Shown in pieces: positions 1 through 10,648 of a stretch of DNA of 64,000 bases (positions are counted from its first letter, which is position 1; the number at the start of each line of letters is the position of its first letter). This DNA is from Saccharina japonica. Taxonomy: Eukaryota; Sar; Phaeophyceae; Laminariales; Laminariaceae. The position numbers were made by a program, and so were the translations under genes. The notes beneath the pieces were generated by a model that made no database searches, was not told the DNA's origin, and was given only the letters and a program-made list of their open reading frames with translations. The stretch covers positions 491,868 to 555,867 of the forward strand of contig MEHQ01004066.1 of the NCBI GenBank assembly GCA_008828725.1, written 5' to 3'.

Positions 1-1038
1 TACTTCCGTAGGGTTATATCTACAAGACTTAGATGGTTTCGACGGAGTGTACCCCCCCCCCCCCCTCGCCGAAATACCATCTTGGGAATCGAACTCCAGC
101 AGCAGACAGTGGGGCTACACTGGTTGCTATTTACCACTGGGTAAACCGCCGACTTCGGCGACCTTTTCAAGACTGAACTATATACGTACTTCGTATGTAT
201 ATACCATAGTCTGGCAGGAATGTGAGATACTCAATGTGGCAACGGAATAACATACTGCTGTGGATACGGACTGCAGCGCCGAGTGCCGTGAACATAACTA
301 ATGCTGCGAGTGTACTGGATACGAAGTTCTTCGAAAGAACACCAACGCATCGTGTACACAACACGCATGCTACCGTGGAGATTGACGTTTTTTTCTGAGG
401 GCGGTCGCTTGACCGTAGTACAGGCGCCCCATACCTCGCCAATGAATGATTTTGTAGTGGGGGGGGAAGTACTACCCGATGGACACTCCCATGGCCTAAC
501 TGCCTAATCGCCTAACTATACAATACAACATATTGCAACCAAATGTTAAAATCCCGACGGGTTTTGGGCGAAGCAGCCCCGTTATGTCCGAACCGTTTCA
601 AGCAAAACATCCTACATATATGGTAACACTCGTCACAAGAAGCGTATGGAGAGCCCAGGCGCGTCTACCGAGGCTGTGGCAAAATGGGTTTCGACGAAGT
701 TGATTAAACCGTGCCGTTGACCGCATACACACCCGTCGTTGCCCGAAGGGGAAAGTGGTGTCGGTGATCTAAGCGAACGACCTACTGCTGCTCTTTCAGA
801 CATAATCGGACATCTCGGAATGCAACAAAGTTGGTATGTCGATCTACACCTACTCTACGAACATGCCAGCCTTATTTCAGACTTGACCCCCTAACTTTTA
901 ATAACAATATTAGCCGACTTATATCTATCTCCAATAACACTCCCTTCGAGTACAATGACCTTGCTTCCGTATCGGCTGAAGTGCTGCGCTGCTGGGACGG
1001 AGAAAGAGGTTATGGCCCCTGCAGCACTGGCATATGGT
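1..1038. other. Intergenic stretch, no gene seen
   Basis: No convincing coding exon was found between the window start and the stop codon of the first minus-strand gene. A poly-C run lies near 51-65. A tRNA-like stretch on the minus strand (about 60-165) is listed separately. The remainder is unassigned and probably includes the 3' flank of the first gene. Confidence 0.5.
60..165 (-). repeat. Degenerate tRNA-like (SINE-head-like) stretch
   Basis: Read on the minus strand there is an A-box-like TTACCCAGTGG followed about 50 nt later by a B-box-like GGAGTTCGATTCCC. Between them a CAGTG/CACTG stem could act as an anticodon arm. The T-arm pairs only partly and no complete cloverleaf with a proper acceptor stem could be drawn. 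It is therefore called a tRNA-derived repeat fragment rather than a tRNA gene. Confidence 0.3.
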
Positions 1039-4000
1039 TTACTGCAATGCAACTTCATTCTTGGTCTCCAGGCATACGGGGTCGTTTCCGCTAGCGTACA
1101 CGTTAGGGCAGTCCTCCTACCGAACGATCCACGTATCGATAGCGATTGTTGGCCGCCACCGGTCGTTACCCATCGTAGCGTTGGTGGTGTAATCAGTATA
1201 CCAGGTTGCCATTCCCAGGCAGGCCGTCGGTGCCGGGGAGGGTAGGACGAGCATCGAAATAGGCGACGGCAGGCATCAGAAGGACGGAAAAGAAGGAAGC
1301 ACGTCAATGCCGATGGATGCAAGATGGAGGCGGCAACTAGTTTTCATTCACGAACGAAATCCAGGAGCGCGGGGGGAGGGGAAAGCGATCACGCACGCGC
1401 CCGGAAAACACATACTCGAAAACCCAGGATCGTTTCGTACATTTCGAAGCACGAGTAACGTTCGGGGGGAATTGTGTTTACTTTTAAACGGCGTTATCGC
1501 CATGCAGTCATTAATTTATATTGTGAAGCACGGCAGTCATTAATTGATTTGAAACACCAGAGATTACAGAGTCTCGTCTTACCGCAGAGTTGTCGGTGAA
1601 TGTCGTTTCACCACTCGGGCTGTAAAAGCCTCCATCCTGGACGTACACGGCTCCGCCCTTTTCTTTCGCAGAGTTGTCGATTGACGTCGTTTCACCACGT
1701 GGGCTGTAAAATCCTCCACGCTCGATGTACACTGCTCCACCATCTTCTCCCGCAGAGTTGTCGATGAATGTCGTTTCACCACTCGGGCTGTAAAGGCCTC
1801 CAGCTTTGACGTACACAGCTCCACCCTGCCGACGAGATAACAGCGGAGGACGTTTAACGCGGTGCGGGTAAAAACCAACGATACAGATCAGAATGGGAGT
1901 GCACTTGTCACAGATCCGATGTACGTTAAGCGCATTTCACTGTACCCTCCTGATGTTGAATACTAGCGGTTGCTATATATGTGCAACGGCAAATAAACAA
2001 ACACGTTGATTGTAAATTTGCTGATAGAGACCAAACGTATTATCCTGGAATGGCGTTGAGTTAACTTCAAGAAGAGCTCGTGAAAGCTTCAATGAAGCTG
2101 TAGAGTTTCTTGAGTAGCACAGCTTATTGGCATATGGTATATAAAACCCTTTATGAGTAGGTTGGACATGTATCAACACTTTCGATCTGTGTCGTAAAAC
2201 GTGTAAGTACACTCGACCCGCCAAGGCCATTCTCCCGGAAGGCAGAGTTTTGTTATTCAATAGTGGCGTTTATGTGCTCCAGCGGGTAACACTCAACACG
2301 GAAACATTTGGATGTTCCTCCCAAGCCTAGCCGCTCAACCGAGTGGGACCGGGAGTTGGTAGCATGGCGGCCCTCGTCGCACAGTGACGGATACTCAAAG
2401 GGACTTCCTGCATGAAGAAGCAACCATTCGATTATGTACCCATTTGTCATACACTTACATCTATACGCGTCGAGCCTTCGACGAAGTTGACGTATTGCCT
2501 AGTGGAGAGAATTCCGCTGGTGCAGATGTGACCACCATCCGCTGAGTCGGTTCCCTGGGTGAAATGGAAGGCGCGGTTTGTGCATGAGTTAGTTACTGCT
2601 GCCCGAAGCACGGTGCAGATGTTGTCCATTGCGACCAGAAACGTGGCATCATTTTTGCCGACCACGACTTTGCTCGGGCGCCTGTCGCCCCTTTAAATAT
2701 GCCGTGTGCGTTGTTCTTGTGGTGCTACAGTGCTGTTTGTACTACACGGTTGGTGGTTGCCCGATGTATTTTAATCGCCGTTGTAAAATACTACACTTAA
2801 CAAGGCGATGGCTACACATTATTGATCGACGCCAACTTCCGCTACGAGGCCGACGGTTTCACGACAAGGTGCTGATTCAGAGTGAGACGACGGCTGCAAA
2901 CATACTGTGATAATTGTCGCACCCGATCCGATATGTTGGTCTACGATGGGCAATCGAGCGTCTCTGGCTCACACTATAGCATGGTCGTTGGTCGACCATT
3001 TAGCACCTGCGCCTTGTTGCCCCTGAAAAATGCCCCGTTACGCAGGTCGGTGGTACCCTTGTTGCACAATGCCCCACCGCTGGAGCCGAGGTTGAACTGC
3101 ATGATCGCCCTGCCTTCGAACAAGGTGTTTGAACCCTTCTCGGTGAAGACTGCTCCGCCTAAGCCGCCGGTTTCATCACCGTCCTCTGTAACAAGGAGAG
3201 GTGTGATGCACGGGATATGAGGTGTATGAAGGGATGGAGAGTGTGTGGCACGCATGCTAGGCCCAATGAAAATACTGGGACAACTAATCAACCCGAAGCG
3301 TACGGTATGCCACTTGCTCAACGTTCGAGTGTGATAAGGGTAGGACGCGATACGTGCGGCTGAAGTTCTCAACAACGGTGCAATCGCATGCGTCAGGCTA
3401 GTCATGCCACTAAAGTGCCTAGCCGGTATTGTTGATATGTTACACCACATCAAGGCCTGTTGTGCAGCTACAGCAGGACAACCGCGGAACGTTCTAAACA
3501 ATGGTATCATAATTCACTAAGGCGGATAGAAAAACGCCTGAAAACTCACCGCGGGCATGGTTTGATTCATAAAAGCTGGTTCCCTTGAAGACAAGATCAC
3601 CGAAGTTAGCAACAGCGCTGCCCGACCCGCCGCTTTCAGCGACGTTTTCCACGAATGAGCTCGAGCCTTCGAACCTGACGTCTCCTGTCGGGGCCACGCA
3701 CAGACCACCGCCTTCGTGTGCGCGACTATCCCCGTCATTCTTCACAGTGTTTCCCGTGAAAGAAGCATCGTACTGGAATATCACCTGTCCGTCGATTGAT
3801 AAGTATGTACGAGTTAAATCAGGCAAAAATAACCCTAAATTTCGGCAGCCACAAATGCCGCATGCAATATATAGCAACTGCAATGCCGCATGCGTAGTAC
3901 CATACTGGCCGCCATGAACAGCGGAAGACGGTGGCATTGCAAGTTTTGTTTAAGGACCTAGGACTGACGATATCACTGAGAATGTAGCCGGATTAATCAC

Positions 4001-7000
4001 AGGCCTTCATTCAAGTCTAGTCAGGCGTTTCCGTGGGAATGCATTTGTTTCCTGATTTGTTCCTGAACGAGCCGCTTCCAATTGGTCCGAGGCATGTTTG
4101 TTCAACGGTTTACGCAAATATTCGAAGGTCTGACTGCGTTTGGGTAAACATGATATCACATTTAACGCCAATAATCGATTTTCCTGGAGTGAGTAAATCC
4201 GAGGCGATGCCGGATTTAGTTAGTGTTACCGCGCAAACATCAAAATGTTCACGCTGTTTTCATGGGGTAAAGCCCGGATTGTTGTGCAGGTATAAATATT
4301 TATAAAACTGAAAAACAGCAGCTGTGAGACCGAGGATTTCGCCGAAAGTCGTATTTGCAAGTTGAGTGGGATACTTCGGTCGCGCGTACTCACGGGTTTT
4401 ATATGTCCTCATGAAGCATGTACATCCCGTCAGAGGAGAACACAATCTGAGGCTGTAGAACTCAGGGAGCGTGTGTCTGTCTGTGAATACATACATGTGG
4501 GTTTGCATGTATATGCCTCTGCTGAACCATTGGCGAAATATGTTTTTTCCCACATATGTTGTGACCGAAAAATCGGGATCCTGTGAGACCCAAATATCCC
4601 GAAATAACCAAAAAAACGAATTATCTGGCGAAAAAGACAAAACAATACACACCCCAATCCGCTAACGGGTCGGCAGGGTTTCATATAACATGTGCGCCAA
4701 ATTTCAGAGTCTATCTAAAAACACCGGCGTGAACTTGGCAATTTAACAGTTAACAGTGGTGGGACCTGAAAAATCGTGATTCAGACCAATCACGAGCACA
4801 AAAAATCGTAAACATCGTGACGTAGACCAATCACGAGAACTAAATTTTGCAAAAATATCAATCCCGCCGCCGAACGAAGCACGGCGGCGAGCACGCAGAA
4901 GCGCGTCACAGAGGTTAGCAAGCTCGATGGAGAGAGCTTGTTGGAACTCGTAAGAGTACAACGGCAGGCTGTTGTTGCTGTGTTGTTGCTGCTCCTGCAG
5001 CGTGCTGCTGTTGTTATCGTCGCAACGAGAGCAGAACGTACGTAGCATTCTGCGTCGGGGATGTCTGATACCACCCGGGTCATCCATACCGCAACTTGCA
5101 TTTTTCAGGGAAACATTCCGCCAGTTGATTTCAACACCTTCGATAGCCCTACACAAGATTGTTCGAATGAGCCTATTTTCATGCCGAGGTTCAAACTGTA
5201 GCGCTCGCGCTGGCCTCGCAGCAGAGGGCACATATATGGCATTGGATGGAAACCGAAACTCGGAAACTTGAGCAACCCCGTAGCCCGTATCGAAAAAACC
5301 TCCGCAAGACTTGGGAATCTTTCTCTCTCTTTTGTTTTCTTTTTTCCCCAGGCCCCCCTACTAAAAATTTGCCGTGAACTTTAGCTACGTACTGAGTAGC
5401 TTTGGGGTGATATGCCTGAACCAGCTTGTGTGTGCATGCTACAATATAATATCGGAGGCAAATATTAGGTCGGTTTCTCCGAATCAGCGGTATAGTGAGA
5501 GTTCATGATGCCAAAGGCCGAAACAAACGGGGCCTGTAAAGTGCTGCCTGCGAGTATTGCAAGGTACCTGCTGCTATACGTACAATGGCGACTTACGGTC
5601 CCATCGGGCACTGAAGGAGACAACTTTTGGACATGTTGGGATATGTACTCCACCCTCGTCAACACCAACCCTACGCAGCACGGGTCCGTCTGTAAGGGGG
5701 CGATGCTCACCTTTCCAGCGGCGTAGACAGCTCCACCAGAGTACGGCCGATTCACCGAGTTGGATTCAAAGGCCACGGGTACCTCGAACGTCGCCGATGA
5801 GCCTCTTTCCACGTTGAACACCCCGCCATCCGTCGACTGCCCACACAGGAACGGGAAGGGCGCGACAGGAACGGGATTTCCGAAACGTACTGAGATGGCG
5901 TCCGTGACACGAGAACCATTATGAATCGAACGTGTGAACGGGGTATGAGGATGATACACCGGATGCTCCAGCGACCCCAAGATACGACGTACTCTGCACA
6001 CAAGAAGGCGGATGCGGCCAACTTCAACGCCGCTTGGATCCTCTGCTGTGATGATCTACTGTAGTAATACTTTCGTTTTCCCCGGTAATACTTTCCGATC
6101 TAGTCATAGAAACAAAAGAGTCCGCGATGATATCGGGAATATGGGCGAACCTCAGCTTTATCGGCTACGCTTTTTTGTCTAAAAACAAAAAGGAACCAAT
6201 TGCTGAGAGCGCTTTCGTGGCATGGGTAGGCGGAATTCGACGCGAGTCGACCAGGGAAGATCCTGCTGAAATCTTCTCGCGATAAAACTGGAAGGCACGT
6301 ATATACCGTACGTAGTGGATATGGAGGAGAAGAGCCTAAATAGTGACTCCGGATTTGAGTCACGACTCGTATAGAGGGAGATATAATAGAAGGGCGAAGA
6401 TGATGAAGGAGATGGGGAAAAAACACAAAAAACACAAAAAAACACACACACAAAAAACACAAACAAAGAGTGATACTCCGGTCGCACGCCCCACGCAGTT
6501 TATGTCCCACCAGAGGCTATGTATAGTGGTACCCTACAAGGCACGATGGGCCAACAGTTCGACCTAGTGGAATACACGTCGGTAAATCTTCGAATCACAG
6601 GCGAAACACCCATCCATGCACAGAGTGAACTTACCCAGGCAGTAACCCCTGTGAACGTCGCTGTACCGTCAAACTCCTCGCTGGCGAGGTTGATGGAAAA
6701 TTTGGCTCCGCCTGAAATATCGAAGCGCACTTTCCTAAAGGTTTCGCTGCTGTCGTCAGAAGCGATGACGTAGTTGTACGGTCCGTCCACTTTGATCGTG
6801 GTGACCTGGAAGGTGAAGAAACACGAAGCATTGATTCAGCACTCAACGCCACCGAGGTCACAGCTATTAAATAAACATTAGAGCGATCCCACCCCCAAGA
6901 AGAGGGCATTCGACATCGCCCCGACCATCGAGCGACCGCGTCGCCAGTGTGTCAGGGGTTTTAGGGGCATGCTTCCAAGCATCTGGAGAGTGTCCCGTAT

Positions 7001-8691
7001 GTTGGTCGTGGGATTGGATTTAGCATTTGCTTTTTGACTGTTAATTCGAATATTGTACCGTCGGCTCAAAGTACCTTCGGATTATTCGTACTCATGTCCC
7101 GGGTATACGCATATGATGAATGTATCTTTCGAGTACAGTACGGTGTCCCCGCTGGAATGGAAGACGAATTTCGTCCCTGTAAGAGTCAATCAAAGTCGTG
7201 GGTTCGCGCCCTCCCGAGTGCATACTCGTGCTCGTAGGGACTTTTTCGCGCAAAAAATACCTTGACTAGCGGAAAGCGCTAGAGCATGAGTTAGCAAAAT
7301 CCGAGGATTATCGACGAGCGTTGGGAATGCTGAACCCTCTGCGCGATAAAAATCAAGGCACGAACCGTAGTGGAGAGGAGGGGGGAGAGCCGGCTTTGTG
7401 ATCCCGGATCTGAATTACGACTATGGAGGGAGAGGGACAGAAGTGGGAAGATAATACACGGGATGGAAAAACAAAATGTACCCGCATAGAGTATAAATAC
7501 AGAAGAAGGAACAAAGACACCGCCGTGGTGCGATGTATAATGTATACACGTCGTATACACGGGAAGCATCATGATACGTAGCCCGGTGGAAGAGACATGT
7601 TCCAAGAAAACCTACGAAATGCAAAGCAAAGCGGATGCATGTACGTGTGATACCATCGGATATTCGATGCTACGTACGTCGAACATACATAATACAACAG
7701 TATAATTGGAGTCCGTTCTTCTCTTAAGTAGTTTGGGATGAACCAGGTGGTCTCACCTCCCACGAGGGCTGGTGAGGCCACCCGTCGCGAAAAGGGAGCG
7801 AATGATCATTTATTTATTCAGTCGTGATGCAATATGATCATACCTCTCTACCGCGACGTGGGTTCGTAAGAAGAACTTACTCGTCTTGCTGGTAACAGCC
7901 AGATCTGTTGTTAGGGTGGGTGGGTGGTGTCTTCCCAGCTTCTCGCCCCTTATCTCTGTTTTTCTCGGTGAAGCTGCAATTAATTAATGGTGAGAGAGCT
8001 CGGGCCGGCTCCCTGGTAATACTGCCTCTTCGGTAGAACAGGGGCTAGGGGATTCTGAGATCATTCCCTGCACCGGTTCTGATAATACGCCAGGACCCCT
8101 CCCTGTACAGGGGTGCATTACTTCTGTATTTGTTTTCCCATCTCATTTGTAATGATAAGTGGTTACCGTCACCCTTCCTTCCTGTCTCCTTCCTATTACG
8201 GCGGGTGGGGGACCATAGTAAATACTCGTATATAGGATCTACGCCACACACAAAAACCTATATATTTTAATATTTTTACTGACAAAATGTGGTCCTATTT
8301 ACTATTTTACTCTATTATAGATGGCCCTCCATAATAATAGTCGTACCTCAGATCCGGGGTCACAAAGCAGGCTTTTCTCCCTCCTCCCCACTAGGTACGG
8401 TTCGTGCCTTCTTTTTTCAATCGCGAGAAGACATCGGCCCTTTCTTTCCTTCGTCGACTCGAATTTAATTGCACTACTACTGTTGTGCGTAGCACCCTCG
8501 TTTCTCACCTCGTCACACGATAGGGAGTCCAGGTCGTCCAAGAAAAGACGGACGTCTTGAGTCATCGTACTGGTCGGCAGAGCCTTAATGTCCTCACAGT
8601 CGGCGGCGGCGAACATCGACGAATTTCCCCCCGTTAAGAGAGCGGCGGCCGCGGCGACCTTGAACATGTGGAGGCGAGAAGCTGGAAGCAT
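1039..8691 (-). CDS. Secreted Pmp-like beta-helix repeat protein (paralogue A, 8 exons)
   Basis: Function unknown; a predicted secreted repeat protein. Manual splicing gives exons 8691-8509, 6805-6635, 5836-5711, 3784-3550, 3185-3007, 2554-2459, 1825-1583 and 1116-1039. Together they are 1311 nt, 436 residues, with no internal stop. Each junction is GT-AG and every exon has a counterpart with the same phase in the plus-strand paralogue at 10649-17956, which is the strongest support. Residues 1-30 form a signal peptide (Ala/Leu-rich core before DCED). Residues 62-330 hold GGA/GGx and FxxN-type motifs (GGGLCV, FVEN, SGGAVYAAG), typical of Chlamydia-type polymorphic membrane protein repeats, expected to fold as a right-handed beta-helix. 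Exon 7 (residues 331-411) is about three tandem 28-residue repeats starting GGAVY and ending DNSA. The last exon has a two-Cys tail (DCPNVYASGNDPVC). The start ATG directly precedes the signal peptide. Exact exon ends are unverified. Confidence 0.85.
1583..1825 (-). repeat. In-frame 84-bp tandem repeat forming exon 7 of paralogue A
   Basis: This exon encodes 28+28+25 residues: three units of GGAVY, then GGFYSPSGETT, then IDNSA. The matching exon in the plus-strand paralogue (17387-17461) has one 25-residue unit. The units are very similar at DNA level, which points to recent tandem growth within one exon. Unit and exon lengths are multiples of three and both exon ends are phase 0, so copy number can change without breaking the frame. 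Confidence 0.85.
6271..6385 (+). repeat. Short dispersed repeat (family 1), copy 1
   Basis: About 115 bp sharing CGCGATAAAA, AAGGCACG, CCGTA, GTAGTGG, a GAGGAG tract, CCGGATTTGAGT and a closing GAGGGAGA with copies at 7337-7435 (plus) and 8321-8430 (minus). It lies in intron 2 of paralogue A. No TIRs, poly-A tail or target duplication could be assigned. Confidence 0.55.
7337..7435 (+). repeat. Short dispersed repeat (family 1), copy 2
   Basis: Same family as 6271-6385. Shared blocks are CGCGATAAAA, CAAGGCACGAACCGTAGTGG and GATCCCGGATCTGAATTACG. It lies in intron 1 of paralogue A, which at 1.7 kb is much longer than intron 1 of paralogue B (0.53 kb), so repeat insertion probably explains part of the difference. 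Confidence 0.55.
8321..8430 (-). repeat. Short dispersed repeat (family 1), copy 3
   Basis: Inverted copy of the element at 7337-7435, recognised from CTTTGTGACCCCGGATCTGA and GGCACGAACCGTA on the minus strand. It sits in intron 1 of paralogue A just after exon 1. Confidence 0.5.
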
Positions 8692-8821
8692 CGTTCTCGA
8701 TGCGAGGGTACTCCTGCTTGCTGTTTGTTGCGATCGAGGCGCTGTAGCAATGATGGTATTATCGTATATGTTTGTGTTGGAGGGCGGCAAGTTTGTCTGC
8801 TGGACACGGGATTTGGAGTGC

Positions 8822-8855
8822 TGACGTGGGTTACTCTATTTTAGACTGAAACAGT
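8822..8855 (-). promoter_or_regulatory. Conserved promoter element, paralogue A copy
   Basis: On the minus strand it reads CTGTTTCAGTCTAAAA then GAGTAACCCACGTCA, ending about 131 nt before the ATG of paralogue A. The same two strings occur about 134 nt before the ATG of paralogue B. The CCACGTCA part holds an ACGT core of the kind bound by bZIP factors; that link is inference. Confidence 0.6.
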
Positions 8856-8874
8856 AAGGATGAGTGCTACGTAC

Positions 8875-8955
8875 AGCAGTACCTATGAGACAGTTCTTCG
8901 AAACATACTTGAGGGTGTAATTAGATTCGTCATGTGCCGGCAGACCTCAATATCT
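8875..8955 (-). promoter_or_regulatory. Upstream conserved block, paralogue A copy
   Basis: Minus-strand CTGCCGGCACA, then ACACCCTCAAG, then GTTTCGAAGAACT match 9789-9855 on the B side in order and spacing. Here the block lies next to the proximal element; on the B side the two are about 600 bp apart. Confidence 0.55.
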
Positions 8956-9788
8956 GGCGGTTTCGGATGTGTTACACTTCTTGAGGTACGCGTATACAAT
9001 GTATGTTATACGCTCGCACACTCACCCTGTATTCGCATGCTGGTATTATACCTATATACACGCAAACTTTTATTCCGGAAACACTAAACACACATTGAAT
9101 ATTTTCATTTTCATACCGGATCATTTCACGGTGGTGATGGACCACGCGCGCCACAACTTCGCACGCGCTATACGATTGGGTCTTCTTTTGTTTTACACTT
9201 CGTTCGGATCGACTTTCCCTCGCCTTTCCAAAACCATTCACTTGGTTTTAAAGACACCCCCCGAGCCTTGCGCGGGGGGAAGTTTTTTTTTTTAAAACAA
9301 GTGATTGGTTTTTGGATAATTTCAGACAAAAAAAATTGTTTTGTGCTAAGTCGTCCAGCGATCACAGTGGTGCTCTGATTATTTTTCCATTCTGGCCATT
9401 TTAGATAGTTAGGTGTCGAAAAACATTTTTTGGACGCCCTTGACTCCTGTGTATTATAAAAACGAATATTAATAATATGTATAATATGTACACCAGTATG
9501 ACGCCACGACCAGGTAGTACGAGGCTGGGGACCGGTCGACTCCACCACACATAGCAGTGGAAAATCCGCGGTTTTGTACTTTGTTCGTTTTAAAGTCAAA
9601 CAACATGGTCGCAGCGGACCGGCATCCACGACTAGAACATGTTGGACGCGCTGGGGTCACCAACAAATTGAAGGATAAAAAAGGGTGTACCTATTGACTC
9701 TATACTACTACTGTACTACTGTACATACGACTACGATGTGTATCCCAAGTGCCTGACTGGAAGCGTAAAGCAACAAAAGAACATCGAT

Positions 9789-9855
9789 TTCTGCCGGCAC
9801 AAGGACAAAACTCCACTGACACCCTCAAGCACGTTTCCAAGAACTATATTGTAGA
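9789..9855 (+). promoter_or_regulatory. Upstream conserved block, paralogue B copy
   Basis: Contains CTGCCGGCACA, ACACCCTCAAG and GTTTCCAAGAACT in the same order as 8875-8955 (minus). It is separated from the proximal promoter element of paralogue B by the fold-back element at about 9886-10385. Confidence 0.55.
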
Positions 9856-9885
9856 ACTCGGTGTAAATACGTGTAGCGTTGTGGC

Positions 9886-10385
9886 CGGTGGGTATGGTCA
9901 TAATGTGAAAATCGGATCTCATTCAACAAATGCCACCTACACAGGCCCATACCTCGCCCAAAACTGAAAACTGAACGTACAGACCTCAGGAAGAGCCAAC
10001 TCTTCTTCCGAGAGGTATCCAGAACATGTTATGGTTTGTAGAGGGCTCTTGATATTCAATTCAAGAAAACCCCGAAACAGCAGGGGCACTTGGTATTTGC
10101 ATTTGAAATCGACGAAAAGGGTCTTTTATACGAATGCATTCATCTTTTGGGGCGTTTTGGCGCGCTTTTTCAAAATACCAGCCCGCATTCGACAGATTGC
10201 TCATTTTGTAAACGATTCAAACACAGGCGCGTAACGAAGTGTGACATGTTCTAGGTGCCTCTCGGAAGAAGAGTGGGCTCTCCCTGAGGTGTGCACCTTC
10301 AGTTTCGACTTTCAAACGAGATATTGGCCTTCAAAGTGGCATTTTTGGAAATCCGCATTTTGTAACCATACCCATTGGTCGGTTG
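9886..10385. mobile_element. Fold-back (long inverted repeat) MITE-like element
   Basis: Two arms of about 145 bp mirror each other. The best inner part is 9983-10030 against 10242-10289 (ACCTCAGG, ACTCTTCTTCCGAGAGG, AGAACATGT, with few mismatches). The match continues outward through ACTGAA, AATGCCAC and GGGTATGG. The spacer of about 200 bp has no coding potential I could recognise. Comparison with the A-side promoter, which lacks this DNA, supports insertion. No clear target duplication was found. Confidence 0.7.
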
Positions 10386-10465
10386 CAAATTTGAGATACG
10401 TGGGTGTGGGTGTGCAGCGTACGTTCGGGTCGTAAATAGCACTTTTAACCCTTTTGAACAATAAT

Positions 10466-10515
10466 CCTTTCTGTTTTAGTCTAAAAGAAGAGTAGATATA
10501 GAGTAACCCACGTCA
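10466..10515 (+). promoter_or_regulatory. Conserved promoter element, paralogue B copy
   Basis: Holds CTGTTTTAGTCTAAAA and, 134 nt before the ATG, GAGTAACCCACGTCA, both shared with 8822-8855 (minus). The B copy has about a dozen extra bases (around AGATAT) between the two strings. Nearly equal distance to both start codons suggests a core or proximal promoter role. Confidence 0.6.
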
Positions 10516-10648
10516 ACAAGCCCCCCGCGTGTTGAGATAAAACACAACACCCCATCCATCTACAATTCTCCGAGACAAGTTTCTACAACAATACCACTGC
10601 TACAAATTACCTACGAGCAACAGCAGCTGTACACCCGCCTTTAGTACG

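Larger units (their letters stand above)
8692..10648. promoter_or_regulatory. Bidirectional intergenic region between paralogues A and B
   Basis: The two start codons face away from each other across 1957 bp. No coding exon was found here. Each side carries the same two upstream blocks in mirror orientation (listed separately), so duplication copied promoter as well as gene. A fold-back element lies between the two blocks on the B side. Confidence 0.7.
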
